The notes below the pieces were generated by a model. That model had not been told where the DNA came from and did no database searches. It was given only the letters and a program-made list of their open reading frames with translations. From Lachnospiraceae bacterium (lineage in GTDB: Bacteria; Bacillota; Clostridia; Lachnospirales; Lachnospiraceae), in the NCBI GenBank assembly GCA_016280395.1, contig JAEEGQ010000029.1:1-64000 (forward strand): a DNA stretch of 64,000 nt. The letters are read 5' to 3'. The position numbers were made by a program, and so were the translations under genes. The first letter of the stretch is position 1, and each line of letters opens with the position of its first letter. Below are positions 31,034 through 40,863 of the stretch, in pieces.

Positions 31034-34000
31034 TCATTTCCTCGGAACTTCCACCATAATGTAGAACTCCGCGATATCAAGCTCTGCAAAATCATTGAAC
31101 TTTTCAAACACGATACCGCATTCGTAACCTGCCGCTACTTCCTTAACATCATCCTTCATACGCTTAAGCGATGCGACCGGGCCTTCCCAGATAAGATCCG
31201 AACCGCGTGTGATCCTTGCGGACGCATTACGCATTACCTTGCCGTCAAGCACGAAGGAACCTGCGATATTGCCTATACCGCTTGCCTTGAATATCTGACG
31301 GATCTCGGCATGGCCGACGATCTTTTCTTCATAGATAGGATCGAGCATGCCCTGCATAGCCTTTTCGATATCCTCGATGGCATTGTAGATGACCCTGTAA
31401 AGCCTGATATCGACTTTTTCGTGCTCTGCGATATCTTTTGCCGTATTGTCGGGTTTTACGTTAAAACCGATCATGATAGCGTTTGACGCGCTTGCAAGGT
31501 TGACATCCGATTCGTTGATGGCACCTACGCCACTGTGGATAACACGGATAGCAACTTCATCATTTGAAAGTTTAAGAAGACTCTGTTTCATTGCTTCAAC
31601 AGAACCCTGAACGTCGGCCTTTATGATGACATTAAGCTCTTTGATATTGCCGGCCTTGATCTGTGAATACAGACCGTCAAGCGACAGCTTTGCCCTTGTG
31701 TCCGCAATAAGCTGTTCCTTGCCTTCCGCAACGAAAGCATCAGCTATAGTACGGGCTTCTTTTTCATCACCGGTAACGATAAATGTATCGCCTGCACCGG
31801 GTACGGCATTGAGACCGATTATCTCTACAGGTGTAGAAGGCGTTGCCTCTTTTACCCTTCTGCCCTTGTCGTCCGTCATTGCACGCACTTTACCGAAGGC
31901 TGCACCGATGGAAATTATATCGCCCTGATGCAATGTACCCTTCTGTACAAGGATCGTCGCAACGGGACCGCGGCCCTTGTCAAGCTCTGCCTCGATAACA
32001 ATACCGCGGGCTTTTCTGTTGGGATTAGCCTTAAGCTCAAGCATATCAGAGGTAAGGAGTACCATCTCGAGAAGGCCTTCGATGCCTTCATGAGTCTTTG
32101 CCGAAACAGGTGCAAAGATGGTATCACCGCCCCAGTCTTCAGCAACGAGTCCGTATTCGGTAAGCTCCTGTTTAACCTTGTCGATATTAGCCGCAGGCTT
32201 GTCTATCTTGTTTACGGCAACGATTATCTGTATGCCGGCTGCTTTTGCGTGGTTGATCGCTTCTATGGTCTGAGGCATTACACCGTCATCCGCAGCAACA
32301 ACAAGGATGGCGATATCTGTACTCTTTGCGCCGCGAAGACGCATTGAAGTGAAAGCTTCATGACCGGGTGTGTCAAGGAAGGTGATCTTCCTGTTATTGA
32401 TCTCGATAACGGATGCACCGATGTGCTGCGTGATCCCTCCGGCTTCCCTTGCTGTAACATTTGTTGAACGGATCGCATCAAGGAGCGACGTCTTACCGTG
32501 ATCTACATGGCCCATTACACAGACAACGGGAGGTCTCTGGACCATAGAATCCTCGGGATCCTCGATATCTCTCATGAGTTCCTCGATAACATTCACCTTT
32601 ACCTCATGTTCGCAAAGGCAGTCATATTCACTTGCGATATCTTCCGCTTCTTCAAAGGTGATATCCTGGTTGAGAGATACCATCTTTCCCTGCATAAAGA
32701 GCTTTTTGATGATGTCGGAAGCATTCTTCTTAAGATGATCGGCAAGCTCTTTGATGGTAAGCATGTCGGGGATGGTGATGACCTTGATGTCATCTTCCTG
32801 CTGTACAGCCTTTGCTACAGGCTTCTGGAATGCGCCTGCGCGCTTTGCATCCTTCTTTTTGCTGCCCTTTAAGTTGTCGTCATCATAATTCTTGCCGCTT
32901 TCGAAGGTCTTGTTCTTTGCAAGACGTTCATTTCTCTTGTTCGAAGAATTACCCTTAGCGCTGATATCAGCAGCAGCGCCGGGCTTGCGGGACGTATTGC
33001 GGTCATTTTTGCCGGCTTTATAGCTGTGTGAAGGCTCGTCGCCGTCTTTTGGAACGAATCCCGACATCTGTCCGCCGGGTCTTGCACCAAAGCTTTTGCC
33101 CTGGCCCTGCCCGCCAAAGCGGGGACGATCACCGGGCTGACCCTGTCTGTAGCTGGAATCGGGCTTCTGTCCGTCTCTGGGTGTGAAACGCCTGTCGCCC
33201 TGAGGCCTTTGGCCCTGTCCGCGGTCTGTGGGTACGCGCCTGTCGTTTCTTGCGGAAGGCTGGCCGGGTCTTGCGTCAAGACCGCTCTGTGCTCTTCTTG
33301 CCTGCCTTTCCTCTTCGCGTTTTTTGATATCATCAAAGACATTGCCTTTTATGACAATGGTGCTCTGGTTTTTATTGATAAGGAAATCCTGCCCGAATTT
33401 AGGCTGTTCGGGTGTTACGGTTTTTTCCGGCTGAACGGGTTTAACTTCGGGAGCCTTCTGCTCAGGCTTTTGAGGCTGGAGAGGACGCTGCTGCTGCGGC
33501 TGCGGCTTCTGCCTTTCCGTATCGCCGAATTTATAAGAACTTGTAGGCGCTTTCCCCTTGGGGATCTCGATCTTTTTATCCTGGGGATTTTGAAATCGCT
33601 GTCCTCCCTGGGGTACAGGCCTCTGAGGATTTCTGTTCTGGCCCTGGGGCTGGTTTGAGCCCTGTCCCTGCGGCCTTTGAGCCTGACGCTGGTCCTTGCC
33701 GAGGCCGGGTCTTGCCTGTGCCTGATTTTGTCCCTGTACGGGCTTGCTGTGATGGGCACCCTGCTGTCCGTGTGAAAATATTGCGGACTTCCTGCCGTCC
33801 ATAAGCACCGGCGCACCGTCTATGGAAACAGGTTTAAGGCGTTTTGGGGCATTGTCCTCCTCGTCTGCTTCCTTTCTTTCGGGAGCAGGCTTTTCCGCGG
33901 GCTTTACGGGAGCTTTTACAGCTTCGGGCTTCTTTTCAGTGCTTTCGGCCTTTTTAGCAGGCTCAGCTTTCTTTTCGGGTGCAGGAGCGATTTCTTTTTT

Positions 34001-34156
34001 CTCCTGTTTTCCGAATTTGCCGTTCACAAGCTTGATCTCGCTTTCTTCAAGGTTGCTCCCGGCTTTTTTATCAATACCTTTTTCGGCAAGGAATGCGACA
34101 ATATCCTTGCTTGCAATTCCTAATTCTTTAGCTAATTCGTGGACCTTTTTGGCCAT
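31034..34156 (-). CDS. infB: Translation initiation factor IF-2
   Basis: About 1040 residues from ATG 34156 ([13 protein letters not shown]), the conserved beginning, with GGGAGGG upstream. A longer frame to 34177 overlaps ylxQ. Residues 1-55 are an IF2N module ([18 protein letters not shown]). Residues 60-455 are a long, very Gln/Pro/Arg/Gly-rich linker. A second IF2N module lies near 465-520. The GTPase domain has G1 [10 protein letters not shown]3 DTPGHEAF and G4 NKIDK, followed by the C1/C2 domains that hold initiator tRNA. It positions fMet-tRNA and joins the subunits. Confidence 0.96.
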   Translation of the reverse strand: MAKKVHELAKELGIASKDIVAFLAEKGIDKKAGSNLEESEIKLVNGKFGKQEKKEIAPAPEKKAEPAKKAESTEKKPEAVKAPVKPAEKPAPERKEADEEDNAPKRLKPVSIDGAPVLMDGRKSAIFSHGQQGAHHSKPVQGQNQAQARPGLGKDQRQAQRPQGQGSNQPQGQNRNPQRPVPQGGQRFQNPQDKKIEIPKGKAPTSSYKFGDTERQKPQPQQQRPLQPQKPEQKAPEVKPVQPEKTVTPEQPKFGQDFLINKNQSTIVIKGNVFDDIKKREEERQARRAQSGLDARPGQPSARNDRRVPTDRGQGQRPQGDRRFTPRDGQKPDSSYRQGQPGDRPRFGGQGQGKSFGARPGGQMSGFVPKDGDEPSHSYKAGKNDRNTSRKPGAAADISAKGNSSNKRNERLAKNKTFESGKNYDDDNLKGSKKKDAKRAGAFQKPVAKAVQQEDDIKVITIPDMLTIKELADHLKKNASDIIKKLFMQGKMVSLNQDITFEEAEDIASEYDCLCEHEVKVNVIEELMRDIEDPEDSMVQRPPVVCVMGHVDHGKTSLLDAIRSTNVTAREAGGITQHIGASVIEINNRKITFLDTPGHEAFTSMRLRGAKSTDIAILVVAADDGVMPQTIEAINHAKAAGIQIIVAVNKIDKPAANIDKVKQELTEYGLVAEDWGGDTIFAPVSAKTHEGIEGLLEMVLLTSDMLELKANPNRKARGIVIEAELDKGRGPVATILVQKGTLHQGDIISIGAAFGKVRAMTDDKGRRVKEATPSTPVEIIGLNAVPGAGDTFIVTGDEKEARTIADAFVAEGKEQLIADTRAKLSLDGLYSQIKAGNIKELNVIIKADVQGSVEAMKQSLLKLSNDEVAIRVIHSGVGAINESDVNLASASNAIMIGFNVKPDNTAKDIAEHEKVDIRLYRVIYNAIEDIEKAMQGMLDPIYEEKIVGHAEIRQIFKASGIGNIAGSFVLDGKVMRNASARITRGSDLIWEGPVASLKRMKDDVKEVAAGYECGIVFEKFNDFAELDIAEFYIMVEVPRK

Positions 34157-34160
34157 ATAT

Positions 34161-34532
34161 TCATTTCCCTCCCGCATCGGTCTGATCCGGTGCTATGCTT
34201 AATGCGTCGATCGTCTCTCTGATCTTTTCTGCAAGTCCTTCGTTTGTGACTGCAATGGATACTCTGTATTCTTTCCCGATCGAATGTCCGAGCGTATATC
34301 TGTCGGAAAACTCCCTGTACGGAACCTTATAAAAGGCACATGCATCCTTGAAACCTTTTTTGGTGTTGTCCGATGCATCTTTTGATATGATCACAAGCTT
34401 TGCCTTGTGATCCTTTATCGCGCTGTCCGCCATGAATTCGCCGGTCTTTAAGGCTCCCTGCTTTGCACAGAGCGATATAAGACCAAGAACGCTCTTTTCT
34501 GTCGGGATCTTTTGGTCTGATCTTTTACCCAA
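34161..34532 (-). CDS. ylxQ: L7Ae-family RNA-binding protein YlxQ
   Basis: 123 residues from TTG 34532. The L7Ae/L30e fold is recognisable from [42 protein letters not shown] and [18 protein letters not shown]. Such proteins bind kink-turns in RNA; the exact target of YlxQ is not established. It overlaps ylxR by 8 bases and lies directly before infB, the standard Firmicutes order. The weak TTG start and overlap suggest production coupled to ylxR. Confidence 0.88.
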   Translation of the reverse strand: MGKRSDQKIPTEKSVLGLISLCAKQGALKTGEFMADSAIKDHKAKLVIISKDASDNTKKGFKDACAFYKVPYREFSDRYTLGHSIGKEYRVSIAVTNEGLAEKIRETIDALSIAPDQTDAGGK

Positions 34533-34797
34533 GTTCCTTCAGCTCCTTTTCAACCTGCTCGTAAAACAAAGCCGGTATCTCGGTTTCAAGAGACTTTGAA
34601 AGGCTTTTGTTCTTACGGGCTTTTGCGAGGCATTCGACAGACCTGCAGATATAAGCTCCGCGCCCGTTCTTTCTTCCGGTAGGGTCATATTCTATATTGC
34701 CTTCCGGAGTACGAATGATGCGGGCAAGCTGCTGTTTTGGTTTTATCTCACCGCATGCGACGCATTTTCTTGACGGGATCCTTTTAGTAGTACTCAA
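34525..34797 (-). CDS. ylxR: YlxR/DUF448 nucleic-acid-binding protein
   Basis: 90 residues from TTG 34797, overlapping the nusA stop. It has the family signature RKCVACGEIKPKQQLARII, DPTGRKNGRGAYICRS and a basic surface. Members bind RNA or DNA, and some act as transcription modulators or RNase P partners, so the role here is only inferred from its place between nusA and ylxQ. AGGTGAT upstream serves as a ribosome binding site. Confidence 0.92.
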   Translation of the reverse strand: MSTTKRIPSRKCVACGEIKPKQQLARIIRTPEGNIEYDPTGRKNGRGAYICRSVECLAKARKNKSLSKSLETEIPALFYEQVEKELKELG

Positions 34798-35861
34798 TAA
34801 ATATCACCTGCCTGGGACTCACTCTTAATATCTATCTTATATCCGGTAAGCTTTGCTGCAAGCCTTGCATTCTGGCCTTCCTTGCCGATCGCAAGTGACA
34901 GCTGGTTATCGGGAACAATAACACGTGCGCATTTTTCGTCGTCATAAACATCTACCGAAAGAACCTTTGCAGGTCCCAATGCGTTCTTGATAAGGATGGC
35001 CGGATCGTCGCTCCAGTTGATGATATCGATCTTTTCACCGCCCAGCTCGTCAACGATCGCATTTACCCTTGCGCCGTTAACGCCCACGCATGCGCCTGTA
35101 GGATCGACATCCGGATCGTTCGAGCTTACAGCCATCTTTGTACGCTGTCCGGCTTCACGGGCAATCGAATTGATGGTAACGATACCGTCGTGTACCTCTG
35201 TAACCTCGGCCTCAAAGAGCTTGCGCACAAGCTCCGGATGTGTCCTGGAAACAACGATCTTCGGACCCTTGCCGGTATTCTGTACATCAAGCACATAGAA
35301 CTTGAAACGGCTTGAAGGCGTGTAGTTTTCTGTCTTGATCTGCTCCTTTTCGGTAAGAACCGCATCACATTTTCCAAGGTTTACAGTGATGTTCTTTCCG
35401 GAAGATCTTCCGATGATGCCTGTCACAACATCACGGGACTTATCATAGAACTGATCATATATGGCCTTGCGCTCTTCCTCACGGATACGCTGGATAACAA
35501 CCTGCTTTGCCTTCTGTGTTGCTATACGGCCGAAGTTCATCGGTGTAACTTCAACAAGGACCTGATCTCCGATGCTGTATTTCTTTCTCGGATGATACTT
35601 TTTAGCCTCCTCGAGAGTAAGCTCCAAAGCGGGATCCATGACTTCTTCAACAATAGTCTTGTTTGCATAGACTTTAACGGCACCCGTTTCACGGTCTATG
35701 TTGATCTGGATGTTCTCGGCATTGCCGAATTCCTTTTCACATGCAACAAGCATGGAGCTTTCAAGGGTTTCAAGAAGCTTTTCCTTGCTGATGCCCTTTT
35801 CTTTTTCCAGTTTGTTCAATGCTTCGATCATATCTTTTTCGGGATTGATCTTTGTTTCCAT
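34794..35861 (-). CDS. nusA: Transcription termination/antitermination factor NusA
   Basis: 355 residues, the length of Firmicutes NusA without the C-terminal acidic repeats. An N-terminal RNA-polymerase-binding domain (1-130) precedes an S1 domain (about 135-200: [20 protein letters not shown]) and two KH domains (about 205-345: [51 protein letters not shown]). It controls pausing, intrinsic termination and antitermination. AAGGAG precedes the ATG. It follows rimP by 73 bp and overlaps ylxR. Confidence 0.97.
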   Translation of the reverse strand: METKINPEKDMIEALNKLEKEKGISKEKLLETLESSMLVACEKEFGNAENIQINIDRETGAVKVYANKTIVEEVMDPALELTLEEAKKYHPRKKYSIGDQVLVEVTPMNFGRIATQKAKQVVIQRIREEERKAIYDQFYDKSRDVVTGIIGRSSGKNITVNLGKCDAVLTEKEQIKTENYTPSSRFKFYVLDVQNTGKGPKIVVSRTHPELVRKLFEAEVTEVHDGIVTINSIAREAGQRTKMAVSSNDPDVDPTGACVGVNGARVNAIVDELGGEKIDIINWSDDPAILIKNALGPAKVLSVDVYDDEKCARVIVPDNQLSLAIGKEGQNARLAAKLTGYKIDIKSESQAGDIY

Positions 35862-35934
35862 TTTTTATCTCCTTTTTATACGACTTTTGATCGTTTTTGT
35901 TTCGATACCTGTTTTACGCCTGATCCGAGAAGTC

Positions 35935-36399
35935 TCAGAAGCGTACCGTAAGGCGTGCAAGCGAAATATCTTTTTTATTAAAGGTATAAAGCTTTCCGTC
36001 TTCTTCAAGGGTTATTGACTCTTCGCTGTTTTCTTTAAGGATGCCGGTGAAATCCTTGCGTTTTTCAAGAGGCTTGAACAGCTTTACGTCGATCTCTTTC
36101 CCGATGCTCCTTACATAATCCTTTTCCTTTTTCAGCTGCCTTCCAAGCCCCGGCGAGCTTACTTCGAGGATGTAGGAATCTTCGATAAAATCCTCTTTGT
36201 CAAGAAGATCGCTTACCTTCCTGCTTACATCTTCGCAGTCGTTGATGGTGATGCCGCCCTCCTTGTCAATATAGGCACGGAGGTAATATTCGCCGCCTTC
36301 CTTGACATATTCGACATCTACAAGTTCAAATCCGGCCGCATCCGTAACAGGCTTTACAAGAGCCTCGAAACGTGTTTCGTATTCTTCTTTTCTGCTCAA
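35935..36399 (-). CDS. rimP: Ribosome maturation factor RimP
   Basis: 154 residues from TTG 36399, the right length for the family, with a perfect AAGGAGG 8 bases upstream. The frame stays open further upstream, through the leader hairpin, but this adds sequence with no family match. The N-terminal alpha/beta domain has FELVDVEYVKEGGEYYLRAYIDKEGG, and YILEVSSPGLGRQLKKEKDY starts the Sm-like C-terminal part. It helps mature 30S subunits. It leads the rimP-nusA-infB operon. Confidence 0.95.
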   Translation of the reverse strand: MSRKEEYETRFEALVKPVTDAAGFELVDVEYVKEGGEYYLRAYIDKEGGITINDCEDVSRKVSDLLDKEDFIEDSYILEVSSPGLGRQLKKEKDYVRSIGKEIDVKLFKPLEKRKDFTGILKENSEESITLEEDGKLYTFNKKDISLARLTVRF

Positions 36400-36440
36400 A
36401 AATATCAACCTCCTTAAACGGGAAACCCCCATCATAAAGC

Positions 36441-36466
36441 AAGAAGTGGACTCGCGTCCACTTCTT
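36441..36466 (-). promoter_or_regulatory. rimP leader hairpin with GCGA tetraloop
   Basis: A perfect 11-bp stem (36441-36451 with 36456-36466) closes a GCGA loop of the stable GNRA type on the minus strand. It lies in the rimP 5' leader, 42 bases before the start codon. A conserved rimP leader hairpin has been described in other bacteria and this may be the same class. No T run follows directly, so it is not a simple terminator. Confidence 0.65.
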
Positions 36467-36487
36467 ACAACACAACTCATCATCTGT

Positions 36488-36516
36488 ACTTTAACACATT
36501 GCAATTGTTAAAGCAA
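36488..36516 (-). promoter_or_regulatory. Promoter of the rimP-nusA-infB operon
   Basis: On the minus strand, -35 TTGCTT (36511-36516), 17-bp spacer, -10 TAAAGT (36488-36493), giving an 80-base leader that carries the GCGA hairpin. Confidence 0.6.
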
Positions 36517-36537
36517 GTGTTTTTTTGAAAAACACTG
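36515..36537 (-). terminator. Weak terminator after the Ig-like protein gene
   Basis: AGTGTTTTT and AAAAACACT pair around a 3-base loop, 33 bp after the stop codon. The stem is AT-rich and has no T run on the minus strand, so it is a weak candidate. Confidence 0.35.
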
Positions 36538-36569
36538 AAAAAAAGTAAATAATCTTCAATGCCTCTGTA

Positions 36570-39500
36570 CTACTTGATCTTGATGACATGTACGGTACAC
36601 TCAAGGCGTCTGCCGTTTACAACTGCGTAAATCTTTGTATAACCGAGCTTCTTTGCGATAATGCTGCCGTTTGAAACTTCGGCGATCTCCTGGTTGTCAA
36701 CATCCCATCTTACAGTCACGCCTGTCGCTCCAAGACCGTCAACGGTTAGAGGTATAAGGAGTGAGGTGTACTGCTGCAGCTCAACATATGTGCGGCTAAG
36801 TCCCAGTACATAAACCTTGATCGTACCCTTAAGGCCTGTTTCCGTCATTATCGAAACATTTGCGGTACCGACTGATTTTGCGACTATATGACCGGTATTC
36901 TGGTCAACCGTTGCAACTATCGTATTATCACTGCTCCAGCTTACCGTCTCGGTAGTATTGTTTGGAACAAGGGCATACTGCACAGTCCGCTCTTCACCGG
37001 GTATCAGTACAAGCTCGCTTTCCGCAAACTTTATTGCTGTTGTATAAACAGGTGCGATAACATTTATGTAGCAGATTGCCGAAACGCCGCTTGTATCGTT
37101 AGCGGATGCCCTTACGACCGTACTTCCCGGATTAAGTGCCGTAACGACACCGTTAGGATTGACGATGGCGATCTTTTCGTCGTCGGAAGTCCAGATAACT
37201 TCCTTGAAAGTGGCATTATCATCCGAAACCTTTGCGGTTATCGTGTAGGAATGGCCCTGGATAAGCGTGATATACGTGATATCGAGGTCGATCTTCTTGA
37301 CAAGTTCGCAGACCGTTACTTCGCAGAGGTCCTCGGCACCGCTTCCGTCGGCTGCGGTACAGTATATCGTTGCATCACCGAGGGAAATGCCGCGGATACG
37401 GCCGTTTTCATCAACGGTGCAGACTTCGGGATTGCTTGAACGCCATGTAACATCCTTATTTGTTGCCGTCTCGCCCGAAATGGTCGCCGTAAGCCTGTAA
37501 GTCCTGTTAAGACCAAGCTTGTAGGTATGGTCGCTGAGCACTACATCAGTAACCTGCTCGATAACCGTAACGATACAATAATCAATGAAACCGCCCTCTT
37601 CGGAGGTGCAGGTGATAACGGTAACACCGCCCGCTATACCTTTGATATAGCCCTTTTTATCGATGGTCGCAACATCAGGTCTTGAAGAATTCCAGGTATA
37701 GTTCTGGTTTGAAGCGGTCGTCGGATCAAAGGTCACATCCATCTCATGCATCTCACCGACTTTTATCTCAAGCTCGCGCTCGGAGATCTTTAATCCGTTG
37801 GTGCTTTGGTTTACGGTAACCGCAACATATGCTGTTGTGCCGTTTCCGGTCTGTGCCGCGATAACACATGTGCCTGCGCTCTTTGCGGTTATCTTGCCGT
37901 TTGCGCTTACTGTAGCAACGGCATTGTCTGAAGAAGCAAAGGTTACTTTGCCTTCAGTCGTATCCGCGGGAGTAAGCGTGTACTGGAGATAATAATAGTC
38001 TCCCGTATTAAGTGTAAGCTTTGTTACGTCAAGCTTAAGGCCCGTTGCGACGCGTCCGACGTTTATGGTGCAGGTCGCGGTGTAACCGCCGTCTTTGGTC
38101 TTGCAGATTATTACTGCGGATCCGACGCCCTTTGCGGTAACAAGGCCGTTTGCATCAACGGTCGCGACCGAAGTATTCGAGGACTGCCATGTGACTGCGC
38201 TTTCCGTTGCTCCAGCCGGGGATATCGTATATGTGAGCCGGTAAGTATCGCCCACATACATGTCATGAGTGGTCGTATCGAGCTTTATGCCCGATACGGT
38301 CTTTGTAACTTCGAGATTGCATACTGCAAACACCGATGCATCATTCTTTGAAGAAACAAGGATCGATGTGCTGCCGGGTTTCTTTAAGGTAACGATACCG
38401 TTCTGGTCGACCGTAGCAACGGAAGTGTCCATTGAAGTCCAGACGATCTCGTTATTTATTGCAGAAGGCGGCTCTATCTCTGCATAAAGCTGGAACCAGC
38501 CGGCAGAAAGAGGCAGCGATACACTTGTCTGTGAAAGCGTTATCTTTGTGATAGGCGCGTAAACAGTTATCTGACAGTATCCGACGATCTCGTTTTCGGG
38601 GTTGACTGCGGTAAGGGTTGCTTTTCCGCCGCCCGCAGCATATACTGTACAGCTCAGATCGTCATAGGATGTGATCTTTACAACTGATTCATCGGATGAA
38701 TTCCATGAAAGTGAAACACCGTTAAGTGAAGGGTGTACCTGTGCATTCACTGTAAGATTGTCGCCGATGTTCAGCTGTGCGGTCTCGGGTATGAGAACGA
38801 TGTCCTTTACTGCTTCCCTGACGGTTATCTTACATTTGGCGGTCTTTTCAACGCCTTCTACACTCTGTGAAGCGGTAATGACCGTTGTTCCGACTGCAAG
38901 AGCCTTAACTGTCCCGTTATCGACCGTTGCGACGCTTTCATCGGAGGATGTCCACGTAACAACAGTAGGGCTCGTGGTGGTAGCCCGAAGCTTTAACTCG
39001 CCGCCTACATACATTACGTAAGAAGCATAGTTAAGGGATATCGTATCGACTACTCTTACGATTATATCAAGCGTTGCGGGAACATATGCATTTATCTCGT
39101 CAGGAGTGTAAACGTCTTCATAGCCTGCACCGGTGACTCTTGTAAGATGGATGGTCGTTTCGCCCGAACCCTCACCTGTGATTATGCCGTTATGTACAGA
39201 CGCTATCGCGTCATCATCGGAAACATAATCGTACCATTTATAGTCTTTTATCGAAGAATTCTCAACAATATTGTAAGTATCTGAAACATTGATATAAAGC
39301 GGGCCTTCCGGAAGCTTAACGGGAACAATGATCGTGCATCCCATCTTTCTGATCTTTGTATTGCTCTCACCGTAATCGCCTTTTACCTGAGCGGTAATGT
39401 AATAAGCACCGGCTTCAACACCCGAGAAATATATCCTTCCGCCTGTATTGTACAGTGTTACATGGAACTTGTCGGTCTTTTGGCTGCCGGTATTGCTCCA

Positions 39501-40604
39501 GAGGATATCGCCGTTAATATCTATGTTGTGCACCGTCCAGACAAGCTGCGTTGCGTCTATTGCATTGGTGTCGATAGTGAAGCTGTTGTCGTCGACGATC
39601 TCAACGAAGCTGCTCTGATAGCCTGCAGAGCTTCCTTCAACGTAACCTGTGGGCTTAACAACAACAGTTACACTTACGGATTCCCTTGAACGTCCGTCCG
39701 AGGATTCCGCTGTTGCCGTGATAACGCACTGTCCTGCTCCGACACCGCGGATAACGCCGTATTTAACGGTCGCAACGGTACTGTCTGAGGTCGTCCAGAT
39801 AATATTGTCATTAAGGAGTGTCGCAAGATCTGTGTTAAGCTCGATGTCGGCTTCGGTCGAAAAGTTGTCAAGGAACCTTTCGGTGCCGCCTTCATCCACT
39901 TTGTACAGCAGATTGGCTTTCTTTAAGAGAAGCAGGTAAGAATTGTACTTATCGTTATCCGGATCTGCGTCCGTTAAGACTTCGGGACCGGAGATCTGAA
40001 GCGTATCCTTGGATTTATCGGTACTGAAAGCATAGCGCAGACCGTAATCGCCGCCGTCGTAAGCGGAGTCGTCTGTAGCGTTTTCGTTGTCGATCGCAAG
40101 GGATACCTTGATCTTCCAGGAATAATCGATAAAAGATGTGATCCCTTCAACATTGTCCGTCATGGTTATACGCGCCGTAAGGTTCGTGTAACCGATACCG
40201 ACTACCTTAACTTCACAGTAATTCTTAAGACCGCTGATGTTCTTTGAAACACCGTTTGCCGTGATAACTGTGCTCGAAACCTCGCCGCCGTCGTCAAGCA
40301 CATTCCATTCGATCTCAAGCGTCGTGCCGGCATCGATGGCAATAGGAAGAACGTTGCCGGTAGCGTCAACGTACATTAACTGAACAGTGGAATTTCTGTC
40401 GATGACGATCTCATCACTCTGTCTGTAATACTCCGAACCGATGTTGATAACATACTGTCCGATGGCATCCATAAGAGTTGCAGCTTCGGCACGAACCTTA
40501 TCGCTGCTGTAGTCGTCAATGATACTGCCGGTAACGGCAGTCATGAGGATAAGCTCTATTATCATTAAGATCAAAAGTAAACGACGATATAAACGTTTCT
40601 TCAT
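36570..40604 (-). CDS. Giant surface protein of about twelve bacterial Ig-like (Big_2) domains
   Basis: 1344 residues from ATG 40604 (MKKRLYRRLLLILM), with GGGAG upstream. ATG 40616 is poorly placed. A basic start and one hydrophobic segment (about 7-27) form a signal or uncleaved anchor. From about residue 250 the protein is a string of about twelve modules of some 85 residues with the Big_2 pattern VTWxSSxxSVATVDxNGxVTAxxxGxxxI, the last few being the most regular. There is no LPXTG motif, and the C-terminus ends in a beta strand (CTVHVIKIK). Big_2 arrays usually form adhesin stalks or bind carbohydrate. It follows the collagen-like gene but has its own promoter. No catalytic domain is seen. 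Confidence 0.85.
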   Translation of the reverse strand: MKKRLYRRLLLILMIIELILMTAVTGSIIDDYSSDKVRAEAATLMDAIGQYVINIGSEYYRQSDEIVIDRNSTVQLMYVDATGNVLPIAIDAGTTLEIEWNVLDDGGEVSSTVITANGVSKNISGLKNYCEVKVVGIGYTNLTARITMTDNVEGITSFIDYSWKIKVSLAIDNENATDDSAYDGGDYGLRYAFSTDKSKDTLQISGPEVLTDADPDNDKYNSYLLLLKKANLLYKVDEGGTERFLDNFSTEADIELNTDLATLLNDNIIWTTSDSTVATVKYGVIRGVGAGQCVITATAESSDGRSRESVSVTVVVKPTGYVEGSSAGYQSSFVEIVDDNSFTIDTNAIDATQLVWTVHNIDINGDILWSNTGSQKTDKFHVTLYNTGGRIYFSGVEAGAYYITAQVKGDYGESNTKIRKMGCTIIVPVKLPEGPLYINVSDTYNIVENSSIKDYKWYDYVSDDDAIASVHNGIITGEGSGETTIHLTRVTGAGYEDVYTPDEINAYVPATLDIIVRVVDTISLNYASYVMYVGGELKLRATTTSPTVVTWTSSDESVATVDNGTVKALAVGTTVITASQSVEGVEKTAKCKITVREAVKDIVLIPETAQLNIGDNLTVNAQVHPSLNGVSLSWNSSDESVVKITSYDDLSCTVYAAGGGKATLTAVNPENEIVGYCQITVYAPITKITLSQTSVSLPLSAGWFQLYAEIEPPSAINNEIVWTSMDTSVATVDQNGIVTLKKPGSTSILVSSKNDASVFAVCNLEVTKTVSGIKLDTTTHDMYVGDTYRLTYTISPAGATESAVTWQSSNTSVATVDANGLVTAKGVGSAVIICKTKDGGYTATCTINVGRVATGLKLDVTKLTLNTGDYYYLQYTLTPADTTEGKVTFASSDNAVATVSANGKITAKSAGTCVIAAQTGNGTTAYVAVTVNQSTNGLKISERELEIKVGEMHEMDVTFDPTTASNQNYTWNSSRPDVATIDKKGYIKGIAGGVTVITCTSEEGGFIDYCIVTVIEQVTDVVLSDHTYKLGLNRTYRLTATISGETATNKDVTWRSSNPEVCTVDENGRIRGISLGDATIYCTAADGSGAEDLCEVTVCELVKKIDLDITYITLIQGHSYTITAKVSDDNATFKEVIWTSDDEKIAIVNPNGVVTALNPGSTVVRASANDTSGVSAICYINVIAPVYTTAIKFAESELVLIPGEERTVQYALVPNNTTETVSWSSDNTIVATVDQNTGHIVAKSVGTANVSIMTETGLKGTIKVYVLGLSRTYVELQQYTSLLIPLTVDGLGATGVTVRWDVDNQEIAEVSNGSIIAKKLGYTKIYAVVNGRRLECTVHVIKIK

Positions 40605-40697
40605 TTCTTCTCCCAAATTCTGTGAATGTCCAAAAGCCGCGCCAATAAAGCCTTTTCATGGCTCTCATTAAAACATATCGGCTTTTTTCTGATTAAC

Positions 40698-40725
40698 ATT
40701 ATAGTTGATTTGGAAAAAAACACAA
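40698..40725 (-). promoter_or_regulatory. Promoter of the Big_2 protein gene
   Basis: On the minus strand, -35 TTGTGT (40720-40725), 16-bp spacer, -10 TATAAT (40698-40703). The leader of about 85 bases holds a small hairpin AGCC/GGCT within a wider AAAGCC...GGCTTT repeat. It does not match a riboswitch class that I know. Confidence 0.65.
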
Positions 40726-40757
40726 TATTTTGTATTTGGGTTGAAAAAAATTGTGTT

Positions 40758-40790
40758 AAAAACGGCGGAGCTTTTAATCTCCGCCGTTTC
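40758..40790 (-). terminator. Terminator of the collagen-like protein gene
   Basis: An 11-bp GC-rich stem (40761-40770 with 40779-40788 plus one A-T pair) with an 8-base loop is followed on the minus strand by TTTTT, some 75 bp after the stop codon. Confidence 0.85.
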
Positions 40791-40863
40791 CGGGTATGCG
40801 CTTCAAATCTTCCGCATATATTTTTTATCCCCGCATACCGCATGTAAAGGATTTGGGATAATG

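Noticed and set aside
35935-36504. Longer RimP beginning at 36504
   Set aside because: It would translate the leader hairpin and bypass a perfect AAGGAGG placed for TTG 36399; the added residues are not conserved.
40617-40863. Cyclic di-GMP riboswitch upstream of the giant surface protein genes
   Set aside because: The leader has a small hairpin but none of the conserved GEMM-I or GEMM-II core sequences.
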